Below, in pieces: positions 21,982-35,341 of a DNA stretch of 64,000 nt. A program made the translations under genes and the position numbers. The notes beneath the pieces are model-generated. The model was not told the DNA's origin. It ran no database searches and saw only the letters and a program-made list of their open reading frames with translations. The stretch's first letter is position 1; each line of letters starts with the position of its first letter. Source of the DNA: Armillaria gallica (taxonomy: Eukaryota; Basidiomycota; Agaricomycetes; Agaricales; Physalacriaceae); NCBI GenBank assembly GCA_037576215.1, contig JBANDB010000017.1:372001-436000 (forward strand), read 5' to 3'.

Positions 21982-22526
21982 ATACTTGCCCAATAATGGT
22001 AGAATTATAAGCCACTCCACCGCCTGTACATTCCTCAATTTCTCTACTTACATATTTAACACTGCCGTAACAAGTAACGTATTTAATACAGTAGCATGCT
22101 GTCGCATGAAGTGTTATCTTGAGCCCATTCAACGTCGTGGCGATGCTTTTAGATTAGGCTGATGCCGGTTCCGTTCAAAGGACGAGGAGTTGGCCAACTT
22201 GCAAGCTTCCATATGATTCATATTAAGCGCTTAATAAGTCATTTCATAAAGCTTCTTGTGTATTCTGGGATTCTATAGGTTCCATATCACTAACGGCGGA
22301 TTCTAAGCGTGGGATTCTACACAATTTAGTTCCTTCTTGTTTCTCAGCGCTTAGATCTTTACCGGAGATACTGATTCGACGATGATCTCCCATGGGCCTA
22401 ACCGATGTATAGAAATGGGCTCTTCGGACCATCTGAGGCGTTTCAGGAGCGTGTCGTTTGGTGCAAACCATACAACTACATTCACAACCCAGTCTACTTT
22501 CCGCTGCAAGCGCCTCTACGCCAATC
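21982..22526. other. Intergenic, upstream of second P450
   Basis: About 540 bp without a recognisable gene or RNA. Short frames on both strands overlap and lack motifs. It is likely the DUF6533 3' UTR plus the promoter of the P450 at 22527. Confidence 0.4.
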
Positions 22527-24982
22527 ATGGATTCGTACTGGCCATACCTCCTTTCCCTTCCAATCATCATCTTCATCTACATCAAAACGCGCCCAAGGCT
22601 GTCGTCGATATCTATTTCGAACATAGCAGGGCCCGCTGTGTCTTCGAAGGGAATCTTGGGTCTGCCGATCGTACAACGTATATTGTGTTCGTTTCTGAAA
22701 ACCGTTTCATCAGGCAACTTTTGGGAGTACTATCATTACGGTGTCGGCGAATTCGAATTTCGTTGGCAGGAACAATATGGTGCTGCGTATCGATTCAAGG
22801 CCCTTTTTGGAGTATGTGGCCTTCCGTGACCAGGATAGAACATACGTTGTTAACGAGATATTCACAGGACGACCGTCTCTTGGTTGCTGATCCCAAGGTA
22901 GCGCGTTTCAAGCTGTCGTGATATCTTTGACAGGCTATTCTAGGCTTTGCAATACATCTATCAGACTGCGGGTACGAAGTGGCGCAAACCAGACATTCGC
23001 CGCGAGTTTGGCCGCATCTACTTGGGGAAAGGGATAGCTTGGGCGCAAGGTGGGTCATCGTCTCCTTGTGACTGTGTTTCATTGACGCCACGTAGATGAT
23101 GATCACCAGAGACATAGAAAGATCCTCACACCAGCGTTCGGCAATCTTGAAAGTCGGGGAATGATACCTGCCTTCTTGGAAAGTGCCGAGCGTGTATGTG
23201 CTATATTCGTGAAAGCAACTATCCCAAGTCGATACTGAGTATTATCCAGCTTTGTGACAAGTGGCGAGAAATAATTGCCGACTCGGAGGAAGTGACTGCA
23301 ATTGAAGTCACTGACGGTATTTCTCGCGCGACGCTTGACACCATCGGAGACGGTGCGTCTCCATCTTCTGTACCAGGTCCTTTGCTAAATGCCCTTTTGT
23401 CAGTTGGATTTAAATATCGGGTAAGAGCCTTGATGCATTCTCACGCAGACATACTCAGTATACTCCGCAGTTTGGAGCACTCGACAACGAAAAGAACCCG
23501 CTAGCTCAAGCGTACAAAAATCTTCTGTATGTCTGCTGCTCAACCTTTACTTGACGCTTATTTCAATCCACTTCAGCGTGAGCACATTTGGCCTACCGTC
23601 GAAGGGGAAAATATTCGCACAGCATGCTCTAGGTTATTTACCAATTAGCGCCTTCCACGTTCTTGAAAAGCTTCCATCCCGGAGTCTTCAAGGGTTAAAG
23701 AATGTCGCGATCGAAGGAGATCGTGTTGCAATGGCTCTGGTCAAGGAAAGAACTGCTGCAGTACTTTCTGGGGCCGAAATAGGCAAAGACGTCTTGGATG
23801 TGATAGGTAAGGGCGGTTTTCGTGTTATCAAAGGGAAGCTGACATATTCGTAACACAGTCAAGGCGAACTTATCAGAGGATCCCAAGGGCAGGCTCTCTG
23901 AGGAAGAGCTCTCTGCACAAATGAGGTGATTGAGTGGCCGAGCAGGATTAGTTATCTCTGGGTACTTACCACGACGTATTTGACAGAACGATCATGGTTG
24001 CGGGCCGTAAGCGCGTTTCTTCTGTCCTTGACATCGTCTCTGATACTGGAGACACAGACGAGACGACAGGGAATTCAATAGCGTTTCTGCTCTATGAATT
24101 AGGTCGGCATCCCGATGCGCAGCAGCAGGTTCGCTCTGAGGTTATGAGGGCAACACGAGAATTAGCCGAAAGACAAGAGGAACTGACAGCCAGCCACTTT
24201 GAAAGGATGCAGTACACGGTCGCTGTCATTAAGGTACGTTTACCAGTACGCACTTGACTGCAACGCCTTGATTATGACCCTTCACAGGAGGCGCTGCGTC
24301 TCCACCCTGTAGTCTATGGACCTTTTTTGCAGCCAGCCGAAGATGATACACTTCCCCTCTCGAAGCCTATCAGGACACTAGATGGAAAATTGATATCAGC
24401 TATTCCGGTGGGAAAGGGCCAGATCATACATGTATCAATCTCAGGATACAACCGGTACGGCCATTTCATTTACGAGTTCCTGTCTTTGACGTACTCTGGT
24501 AGCCTCCGGGACGTTTGGGGAGACAACGCACATAATTTTGTCCCTGAACGATGGATTCATCCTACGGATGTCGACAAAGATGGTTCCAGTAGTCCTTTTG
24601 GTATTTACTCGAATCTGTGAGTGCTGTTATCGGTTTTGAGCCTGAAATTCAACTATACCGTCTTCCAGCGGCAACTTTGTGAGTGGTGCACAGTCGTGCC
24701 TCGGGTGAGTCCACCTTCTGTCGTAATCGTTTCTCGCTAAAAGCCAACCCAGATGGAAGTTTGCGTAAGCCTGAAACGATGTTCCGTGGCTACTGAACCA
24801 GATTGTGTTTCCAGCGTGTTCGAGATTCAGGCCTTCTAGTCAAAATTGTGCAGTCATTTGAGTGGAAGTATCCCCACGATGGACCACGAATTATTCGCGC
24901 AACAAGTGGTGTGATGGCGCCGGTTCTTGAAGGTCAGGAAGCGAAGGGGAAACGACTGGTCCTGGAATTCAGAAAACTGTGA
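22527..24982 (+). CDS. Cytochrome P450 monooxygenase, membrane-anchored
   Basis: The start at 22527 gives MDSYWPYLLSLPIIIFIYIK, a short hydrophobic anchor, then GPAVSSKGILG. Later exons encode YGAAYRFKALFG, DDRLLVADPKALQYIYQT, WRKPDIRREFGRIYLGKGI, a C-helix-type DDDHQRHRKILTPAFG, a long helical middle, and the I-helix TIMVAGHETTGNSIAFLLYE once the small intron at about 24007-24052 is removed. Then come the K-helix EALRLHP (about 24290), the PERW motif in HNFVPERWIHP, and the heme loop FVSGAQSCLGWKFA, whose Cys is the heme ligand. The last exon ends VLEGQEAKGKRLVLEFRKL with TGA at 24980-24982. About twelve introns of about 50 nt. It acts in the ER membrane with NADPH-P450 reductase. The layout resembles the CYP5150/CYP5037-like agaricomycete expansions, though I cannot assign a family. 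Confidence 0.85.
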
Positions 24983-25168
24983 AGCAGAGTTCTCTGCGTT
25001 TCTTGTTACAACTATACGACAAAAATCCAGCAAAACTTTTGAAAATGCTCAGTCAAGGGAAGAAAATGAATTAGACATGCATTCGTCCTGCGCCGCGCTT
25101 TGAAATTTGCCTTTCTTCTTCCACGGCGAAGATTATTCTGCAACAGTTGTCGATGACTCGTTCCTTAC

Positions 25169-25399
25169 GTGGAGCTCCCTTACAGTTATCTGGATTCTCG
25201 ACGAATCGCCAAGGTGGAACTTCAGCAGCGAGCTCGACAACGATATAATGTTGGGGATACGAAGAAGGAAGGTATCGATCACGTGTTCTGCGACGCCAAA
25301 AATTTCAAGGGAAACGTACGGCACTGGGCAGATGAGAGCTACAGAAAATCATTCATCGAAATTGCGCACATAGCGAACCCACAGTGCGTAAATATATAA
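25169..25399 (+). CDS. Orphan open frame, possible exon of an unrecognised gene
   Basis: Not recognised. The frame reads YLDSRRIAKVELQQRARQ, then NVGDTKKEGIDHVFCDAKN and ADESYRKSFIEIAHIANPQ, which has the balanced composition of a real soluble protein. A nearby stretch at about 25505-25555 reads IPAVVEWGLRFAPQK, and could be a further exon. No start, splice chain or domain could be settled. It may be a gene remnant between the P450 and the DUF1776 gene. Confidence 0.3.
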   Translation: MELPYSYLDSRRIAKVELQQRARQRYNVGDTKKEGIDHVFCDAKNFKGNVRHWADESYRKSFIEIAHIANPQCVNI

Positions 25400-25578
25400 T
25401 ATATTGCGTTTCCTAGATTATCACAGTGAGAGGTACTATTTACAACAACAATCAATCCTACATCCTTGAATACAGTACATCTCTTTACACCATTGATCCT
25501 CATATGCAGCATTCCTGCGGTCGTAGAGTGGGGATTAAGATTCGCTCCTCAAAAGTAAGTACGTCGCCTCCTATGGCT

Positions 25579-27396
25579 TCAAGCACTGACTTCCTCGCTG
25601 GTTGACTTTTTGAGCCTCACCCAGCTTGCCGTCGGCCCTTCACCAGAGTTGCTCTCCACATCGGCTTCAGAACCGCTCTCGTTACCGTCCTCGGCTTCGC
25701 TCTCGAGATGCAGCTCAGCCTGTGGCTCAATGACAGGATCCAGGGTAGGAGGGGGACGGACGAATGGCTGAGTAGGGAGAAGCGCATTGCGCATAGCAAT
25801 GAGCCAGTACGGGATATTTAACAGAGTATCCAAGATCAGAGAAGGGAGGACGGAAGCTAGTCTGTACGTGTGTGCTACAAAGAGTCACATCAGTAGATGA
25901 ATGGTTCGGGAGAAAGATGTACTCACCACCAGCTCCTACTGAAAATCGTTCTCCGCGAAGCCAGTTACGCACGACGCCAAAGCAGAGATTGAAGCCCAGA
26001 AAGGACCAGCCGAATTGCCCATTACTCACGACGCCAACAATACTATCCACGAAGACTTTGACATCCGTTGGCTTGCGCGCTACGCCATACCGAGCGTCAT
26101 TCTGGAAATATTCTGTAAATGTCTCCCACTTGGACTTTGGCGTGATAGATTGCTGGGCCATCGCGGCGAACCCAGGGCCATATGTGATCTTTTCGGAAAC
26201 ACTCCAGCCCTCCATAGCCTTGTAGACGTCTTCCGGCGGTAGGAAGTGTGTAGACGGCCCGACATTGAACGATCCAACATCGGCAACGACAACACTGATG
26301 TTTCGCATGGCCTCGGTTTTGCCTGTGAGTGCGGCGACCTGTATCTCGCGACGGAGGACTTCTACAGCACGAAGGGTACCTGCAGCACTCATGCTCTGCA
26401 AGGACGAGAAGGGGAGCCCAACACGCGCGTCTGTGGCGGGAAGACATACAATGATGGGTTTCTTGCCTTTCGAGGGGACGTTCCGGAGCAAGGGTAGTAA
26501 AGACTGGATGACTTGAAGCGGTGTAATCTGGGTAGCAGTAAGGTAGGTGAGGTAGTCTGATTGGAGGGAGATATGTTCAAAGGGAGCATGGTGAGCCGGG
26601 CCGGCTAGCGAGAGGAGCGAGATGACGGCGTGTATATATGGATGCGAGGCTGGAGATGAGAAGGGATCCCCTGGTGCATTCAATGGGAATCGTCGGGACA
26701 GGGCCGAAGATAATGAACGCAGGAAAACTGGTATTGTCCCGGTCTGTATATATTGTATTGAGTAAGGAGGTGACCGGGACTGAAACAGAGCGTACCTCAG
26801 TAGGATCCAGTACCAAGGCTCGAACGAAACCGTGGCTCTGTCGTTCCAGCAGATCTGCCGCCTCTGGGGTAGAGACACTGGCAATAACGATGTATCCTTT
26901 CCGTTCGAGGTCGCTGATGAGCGGTAGGCCCAACGGGGCGTCGCCACCGAGAACCACTGTAAGATGTCAGTGCTGCTCATCGTCGAACAGCCATCTACTC
27001 ACCGACGACTTGCCGCTTCTCATTCGCAAGGGCCTTCAGCCTGCGTGCACGGACCGTGCGCATGTAGACTCCGCCATATCCGACCAAGAGCCCGGTACCG
27101 ACAACACCAACGGCAATCCCACCGGTCGTCCATGGATTCCGCTCGATCCAGTCCGCTGTATTCTCTACCCAGGTCGCAGGCGGCGGCGGTGGAGGGGGAG
27201 GAGGCGGGACCTCAAAGTCGCCTAGGCCCGGGATGTGTTTAGGGATGCCAGGCCCGTATCGAGTAACGTCGGTCCAGAGCTGGTTGAAGCTGTCGCGTAT
27301 CCTTGGAATGTCAGGCGTCGCCGCCGACAGTGATGAGAAGAGAATCTCCTCGAGGGAGTCGATATAGTCTTCAATCATGTCCATGGTCCTGTCCAT
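25579..27396 (-). CDS. DUF1776 fungal protein (SDR-like, yeast Pbr1 type)
   Basis: The start at 27396 gives MDRTMDMIEDYIDSLEEILF. A Pro run (about 27183-27215) follows, then a membrane segment NPWTTGGIAVGVVGTGLLVG and basic residues. After an intron (about 27003-26957) the Rossmann-type core begins VVLGGDAPLGLPLISDLERKG, a nucleotide-binding-like strand-loop, with IVIASVSTPEAADLL, a central helical part with ILISLLSLAGP-like segments, KGKKPIIVCLPATDARVGLP, and NISVVVADVGSFNVG. The C-terminal part has WLIAMRNALLPTQPFVRPP and an acidic tail (ESEAEDGNESGSEADVE). This is the order in the DUF1776 family, related to short-chain dehydrogenases, with yeast Pbr1 as the usual named member. The substrate is unknown. 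It is probably an ER or mitochondrial membrane-tethered protein. Confidence 0.8.
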
Positions 27397-27659
27397 GGTG
27401 GTAAATTGTAGGAATTATCAGAGCGATCGCCGGAATGAATACCGGCTCCAGCACGTTTTCGATGCCGAAATTTTACATTCGGTGTTCCCAGTCATCCAAT
27501 CAAGACTTGCATATTGCATTACAGCCTTGACAAGGTCTACCTAGCCATCTGAAAGCCTCTCATTTTCAGTATGGCCGGTGCCCGAGCACGGTACCAAAAA
27601 AGCCTTTTTCTTTCAGTAAGTATCACGTATGGGTTTGAATTAATTGAACTCGGTGGCCG
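27397..27659. other. 5' flank of DUF1776 gene
   Basis: Short upstream region of the minus-strand DUF1776 gene, ending where the transposable element inserted. No other feature is seen. Confidence 0.4.
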
Positions 27660-27667
27660 CTTTGCAC

Positions 27668-27910
27668 TAGTGTTGCCGCGACTCGGCTTATCTCGGCTTA
27701 ACGCCGAAGTCGACTTTTGAGTCGCCGAGGATAGAGGAACAGAGGGAACAGCTGCGCTGTCTCCAACACTACCAATAATTCTTGTGAGTGAATCCATACT
27801 CCATATTAGCTGCCATTTTGAACAATTGTGCAGTCAGAGCAAGCTAAGTGAAATCGGCTCAAAACCGACTTCGGCGTTAAGCCGAGATAAGCTGAGTCGC
27901 GGCAACACTA
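27668..27910. mobile_element. hAT-type MITE, 243 bp, with 8-bp target-site duplication
   Basis: The ends are inverted repeats. The left end runs from TAGTGTTGCCGCGACTC at 27668; the right end is its complement, finishing at 27910. The match extends inward about 46 bp with one mismatch before small differences. The flanks carry a perfect 8-bp direct repeat, CTTTGCAC, at 27660-27667 and 27911-27918. Eight-base duplications and TIRs beginning TAGTG fit the hAT superfamily. The interior of about 140 bp has no transposase, so the element is non-autonomous. Clean ends and identical duplications suggest a fairly recent insertion. Confidence 0.85.
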
Positions 27911-27918
27911 CTTTGCAC

Positions 27919-28639
27919 CTTCCAAGCCTACTAAATGCCTGCCGGGCTTTATGGATTCCTAGGTTTCCGGAGTGATGCCCCGTAGTCTCTTCTAGGTTTT
28001 GGGTAGATTTCGGCGATGAGATAAGGACATGGCAAGATGATGTTGAAGAAATGTTGAACTTGTCGCGCGACGCCGACTGACGGCAGAGCGGACTTTGACT
28101 GTTACAACGATGTATCTCTCATTTTTCGTGCATCCCTCAAACAATAGACCTGTATTTTATTTTATTTTACTGTTTTGAACTCTTACAGAGTACCTTATTC
28201 ATTCCCAAGTCGCTCCAAGGCTGTAACAGTCTGTTGGAATATGTGATATCGTTCTGGCGATCCGGCGATCCGGCACAAATCCGACATGCTGAGGAATTCG
28301 TAGGAAATTGGGTATAGGTACGACAAGAAGTCAATGGGCAAACTCCTCGCAAGTTTGTAACCCAAGGATTAAAGGTCTAATAGCATTGTACTGGGGTATA
28401 GCCTTATCCACACCACTGTCGAATGCTACTGGTGTTAAACCGCAGGTAGCCAGCCCTTACACAGGCCAATTTCGGTCAGTTTTTGCTGCCTCGCAAGGCT
28501 TTCTCTTAGCAATAAAATAGTAATATACTTTAATTGAGCTATCAGAAAGAAATCAGATGTTAACAACTGGCTAGAATGTGCTACAAACCGAAATTTACGC
28601 ATCGCGTTCTATTTGCACATGCGATCCCAAGTACTTCCC
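27919..28639. other. Intergenic between MITE and F-box gene 3' end
   Basis: About 720 bp without a convincing gene. A short TTTTA-type repeat lies at about 28152-28168. The rest has only small motif-free open frames. Confidence 0.4.
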
Positions 28640-31236
28640 TTAGTCGTCATCTATGATCAATATCGGTCGCTCGTACGACATCCTATCCACAGTGTTTTTA
28701 ACACCTTGCGGTTCGTCGTCATCATCCATAATCTCGATACACTCTGGCTCGCCGTCCTCCGAATCCGAAGAATCAAGATCCAAAAGCTCAATGACCTCTG
28801 GTTTGCTAGATCCCACTAGCGGAATTAGGATAGGAAACGGCTGTTGGTTCATGGAAGCATCCACATCCAAAGAAAAGTCATCCTTCCTGGGATCCATTAT
28901 TCCATGTCTACCGCAAGAAAAAGTCAGTGCAGGTGAACGACAGGAAAAGAATCAAACACACCTCCCCTGGCAGTGGTTCCTCAACCGAGACCGGTTCACC
29001 TTTTCACAACACCGGCGGCAGGTATAATCATCAGAGCCATAACTGTGTCCTTTGGTCTTGACAACCTCTTCGTCCTTTGCCGCCTGGATGTCCTTGTTAT
29101 TTACCAGTGCGCGCCAGACCGCCACGGCATCACGTTCAGCGTGTTGAAGTCCATGTAAGATCTGCCCAATAATCAACCCTCGAGCTCTGACAAAACTAAA
29201 CCACTTACCGCCTGACGCCACTGGAAGACGACACTCCCTCTCTCCGGGACGCGGCAATTTATACACTCTAACCATACATCCGCGCGTTCCATATCCTCCA
29301 CAGTGGCCTTCTCCGCTCTCAATCCAGAGGCCCGAACGACGTCGACGGCACAACCACCTGCAAGCTCATAGCACTCAACTCCATTGCGATTGAAGTTCCA
29401 CGGTTCTGCTTGTAGGCTCTTGCATAGTAGCACCATATCGTCTGACTGATTGCGATATCCATGCCTTAGCGAGGTCATGCACTTATGGGCGAGTACCCGC
29501 GGATACGATATCGGCTCGGTGCATTCATGACATTTGAAGAAAGTGGTTGCAAGTAAGAGTCGCGAGATGTCGTGTTTGTTCCCGGGCATAAGAGATAGAA
29601 GGTACATCCCTTTCGATCGTCGCCATTCTCTAGAAATCCTGGGGAGCTCGGCTTTAATGTCGTCAAAGTCTTGTTCATAGTTGTAGAGTTCAATGTTAAT
29701 GTTCTCGAGAATGGCTTTGATCTTGGGTATCACACAGACGTCCGCGGTGCTTGGCGTTATCTTGTGAGGATTTTGGCAGCGTGAGCTTTGACGAGGTTTG
29801 AGACGAAGTTCAGTCTGGTTTTGTAAATATTTTTGCGCTTCTTTTTGAGTACTTTTCCACGGGCGTCTTCTAGCAGATTGAGAAGAGTGGGTAACATCGA
29901 GTCCCATGCTATGGATTATGTCAGAACAGGGGTCGTCAGCGAGGGTTACTAGAAGTACCGCGCTCTGTTAATTCCTTGTGTGTCTTGAGGAGGGTGTGAT
30001 TGCTGAGGATTTTACCGTCGTCCTCTAGATATGCTACTTCATCCTTGTAACCGAGATCATAGAGGCGTTCAAAGATTCTAGAAGAAATAAAGGGTGGAAT
30101 GCTCATAGAAAATGAGCTGACTTACTGTTGTGTTCGTTTAGCACGAGCAGCTTCTTCTGCTAACCTTATCCTTTCCGCACGTAGATTTTCCGCATTTCTG
30201 CACTGTTCTGCAAACTATTCACACTGTGAACACCACAAATGTTTTGATGGCATTTTCAAACAGCGTGCTCACCTGGCGAGTCGGTTCATTTACCTTGATT
30301 CTTTGCTGCAAGACGTCATCATGTTGAGGTCCGAATACAGGAATTAAGAGTGTGAATGGCACATCTGCCAACTCAGGATCATTTGCAAGAGCTCGGACCT
30401 CTTCACGGCTGAATATGTAAGTATAATCTGCGAAAATATCAGAGGCCAAAGCTGAATAAATAAAGAAAACAGACTGGTCCGATCGTTGCGTAGAATGTCT
30501 GGGCTCATTGATAGGTGCTGTATAGGAACGGAAGGCCCAAATTGACCTAACGTATTAGAGTACACGAAACTAGAAATGGAAACGAGTGAGAAATGTACAC
30601 ACAGCGAAATAGAAGACATACTCTTTCGTGAGACAGTTCTGGCGATAGCGCTGGTCAGGAAAGCGAGAAGCAGTCTGGATGAAATCACGTACTGGGCATA
30701 GTCTAGTCCTGAAAGTCCATAGAATGATATGTTTTCCTGAGGCCAAGCAGTCCTGGAAGATGACTGAGTTCGCAAGAGATGATATGAGTGGAGAAAGCAT
30801 GTACATGGCAATGTTCAGAGAAGGCCAAGTTGATATATTGCGGTTCATTAAGGTCGGCCGGCATGGGAGGCAAGGTATCCCGAGACAGGGCAGATTTCCA
30901 GATAGATATCGAAGACCGGTGCATGAGGAGACGCCTCAACGTTTTCGTTGTTCTTGAGAGGCGCATGATGTCAAGGGCGTCGAGGTGGGAGAACACCTAG
31001 ATACGTGAGTTCGCCTTGCATGTTGTCGTGTATGCACTCACCTCGAACAGTATATCTATCGGCATTTCAGGTATCTGCTTTAGTTTTCCTCGTTCTCTGA
31101 GATTCTGCACTGGAATGACGGTGTCTGCATCGTGTGTCACAGGGGTTACAGCTCGTCGTCGTTTCGTTGGAGAGGGCTGTATTGTACGACGCGCCTTGTC
31201 AGTCGGCGGTCGTCGTCGAGAGGTCGAAGGCGCCAT
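28640..31236 (-). CDS. F-box protein with coiled linker, Cys/His motif and acidic SIM-like tail
   Basis: Predicted substrate-receptor subunit of an SCF ubiquitin ligase. The start at 31236 gives MAPSTSRRRPPTDKARR, a basic disordered lead with PSPTKRRR (nuclear-localisation-like). The F-box follows, split by an intron near 31040-30996: IPEMPIDILFE then VFSHLDALDIMRLSRTTKTL, RRLLMHRSSISIWKSAL. Middle exons encode SREEVRALANDPELADVPF, FAEQCRNAENLRAERIRLAE (a charged helix, possible coiled coil), IFERLYDLGYKDEVAYLED and a long exon from about 29907. The C-terminal part has YTCRRCCEKVNRSRLRNHC, a possible zinc-binding motif, then after an intron (28965-28912) an acidic tail with VIELLDLDSSDSED and PILIIDDD at the stop. 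Those hydrophobic cores flanked by acids resemble SUMO-interacting motifs. The F-box is confident; the rest is inference. Confidence 0.7.
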
Positions 31237-31461
31237 CTGTATTTCCCAGGGTCAGCAAGTGTAGGCTTGGTGGTTGCAAGTCAAGGCGGAACCGGGCCTG
31301 TTCACTGCCCGTTCTGCTTTAAGTGCTTAGCTAAGAGTCCTGACCCCGTGACCGTTAATAGCACTTTTTTCAAATTCTGCAGCTTGTTTTAGCATTTTCT
31401 GGCACTTTGTAAGTATTATTTACTTGGTCAGCAAATGTAATCTTATTCCTTCAGTACTTAG

Positions 31462-32546
31462 ATGCTGAAACCCCCCATTGCTACGTCCTCTATTTCATCC
31501 CGTACAATTGCCAAAGGATGCAAAATTTGGGCTTCACAGAGGCTTGCTCTCCCTGTAGAACATGTTAGAAGCATTCACGCTAGTCCCCCACGATACGGCT
31601 CCGGCTCGTCAAGAAGTATCAACAAACGATATAAGGAGAGAATAAACAAGGTATATATTCGCTCCCATTACTTGTTCCGAGTCCAACTATCTTTCAGATG
31701 CACGCCGAGACCTTGGACACCTTCTTCCGCCGTCTTTATGAAAAATTCCCATCGTCGCCGCAACGCCATGAAGTGGCGCATCTGGTTAAAGATACTGTAG
31801 CCAGAATAAGTCCAAACCGGGTAGCTATTCGTTCCATGGGGACTCTGGATAGATTGTATAATGTTGTACGCTGCTTTTTTTTCGCACTCAAGTTCACCTT
31901 TGATGTAGCGACTACAGGAAGAGACAATACTCAAATGTATACAGCAAAAGGTCGGATTTGCTGTATTTGTCTTCGAGTTGTACCCATATTTTTCTAGACA
32001 CTACCGCCCTGGCTTACTAGTCGAGAAAAAGCTTTCGACAATTGCTACCGACTACCGCCTGAACGACTGCCACCAGGATGGTCTTCGGACTGGGGACAAT
32101 GGCCACTACGTCATCATCTGTTTCCCGACTCTGCGGACCTATACAGCAAGTCACGATTTGACTTGATGATTCGTTATACCCACGGACTGTCCGCCTACCG
32201 TCCACTCATGTACTGCCTACACGGTAATGGTAAAGACGACTTTTTGTTCGAATGCAAGGACGGGGTGTACTACTTTGTGACCCGCGCTACCTCACCAGCC
32301 TCTCAGGTGGCCCCGATGAAGGATGGTACTACGAAACCGACATTAGGGAGTTTTTTCGCTGCATTGAAGACTCAAAAGCCAGCTCAGCTAATGGGTCGAA
32401 AATGGTTGCCAGCCGAGACGGGAAAAATGTTTGGAGAGGAGGTGCGGGATCAACAGTGTATGCGAGCATATGCAGAATTGATCTATGCAGCTGAGAAGGT
32501 TTCGCCGTATGTAGAGGATGTATATGACGACTTTCCTGAGAGTTAA
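31462..32546 (+). CDS. Uncharacterised protein with mitochondrial-type leader
   Basis: Not recognised. The start at 31462 (MLKPPIATSSISSRTIAKG) gives a basic, Ser-rich, acid-free leader, and RSIHASPPRYGSG looks like a mitochondrial presequence end. Introns: 31651-31697, about 31864-31918 and about 31983-31996. Exons read in frame as MHAETLDTFFRRLYEKFP, EVAHLVKDTVARISPN, EETILKCIQQK, then PPGWSSDWGQWPLRHHLFPD and GLSAYRPLMYCLHGNGKDD. Between about 32275 and 32380 another frame (DPRYLTSLSGGPDEGWYYE, TDIREFFRCIEDSK) has more protein-like codon use, so compensating small indels are likely. The end is FGEEVRDQQCMRAYAELIYA and VYDDFPES. It shares a short divergent promoter with the F-box gene. Confidence 0.5.
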
Positions 32547-32617
32547 TGGATATTATATAATTAAATAATCAAATAATTGGTCGGGGTGCGGAGGGAGCCG
32601 GAGTGTGTGAACGTTAA

Positions 32618-34624
<2,007 letters not shown>

Positions 34625-35341
34625 ACTCACACTAAATGGGACCGCAGACCGTAAAAGAGCTCAACGGTGCTACTTACTTGCATGATGATGTTTGGATCTT
34701 ACACTTTTGGCTCTTCACGCGAATTCAAATCAAAACAATCTTATTTTCCCTTCTTCCTTACGACCTTCGGACTAACCAGTGGTGATTCCGTAAATTTTGT
34801 GCGAATTGTGTAATGCAGCCGGAATTGCGGAAGTCGACGGAACACCGCCAAGAAGGAGTCGCGGACAAATCCCTTTCGGCCGCCTCGATGATGTGCTCAA
34901 ACGCAGAGCCTGCCTGACTTCTGCAAGGAGAAATACTACAGGATGAATACGATGATTGTCGCCGCATATCATGTCGCATTACGACCTACATGCCAAGCAC
35001 AGCTCTTTTTTCGTAGAAGTACGTTATTCACGGTTGAGGTAACTTATCCACCACAAAGTGCGATCATCTTACTTACTCGTTGCCCGTAGAAATATCGTCC
35101 TGATCTCTCAGCTGTACTAGATCTTCGTATAGGACATTGCCTGAGAGAAAGGATGACCTTGATTCTTGAGTATGTGGATTTAAATGATAAGTATGAACTG
35201 AAACCTCGCGTGTACAGCGGCTTTTTGCGGAGAGCGACATGATGCGTTGGTGGTAGTTTAAGCAGTGAGTACGAATGATTCAGTACAAGTTCATGTAGAG
35301 ACACAACGGTGACTACTATGCATTGCTTCAAATTATCCAGT
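34625..35341. other. Intergenic, ATP2 3' side
   Basis: About 700 bp with small motif-free frames on the minus strand (34758-34979, 35044-35331). The first part is probably ATP2 3' UTR. Nothing else is seen. Confidence 0.35.

Noticed and set aside
23990..24090. An apparent 15-residue insertion in the I-helix of the second P450 (AGRKRVSS...DETTG)
   Set aside because: Removing GTAAGC...ACAG at about 24007-24052 restores the canonical AGHETTG, so this is an intron read through and not an insertion.
15476..24982. Complete secondary-metabolite cluster
   Set aside because: No terpene synthase, prenyltransferase, PKS, NRPS or pathway regulator was found; only possible tailoring enzymes are present.
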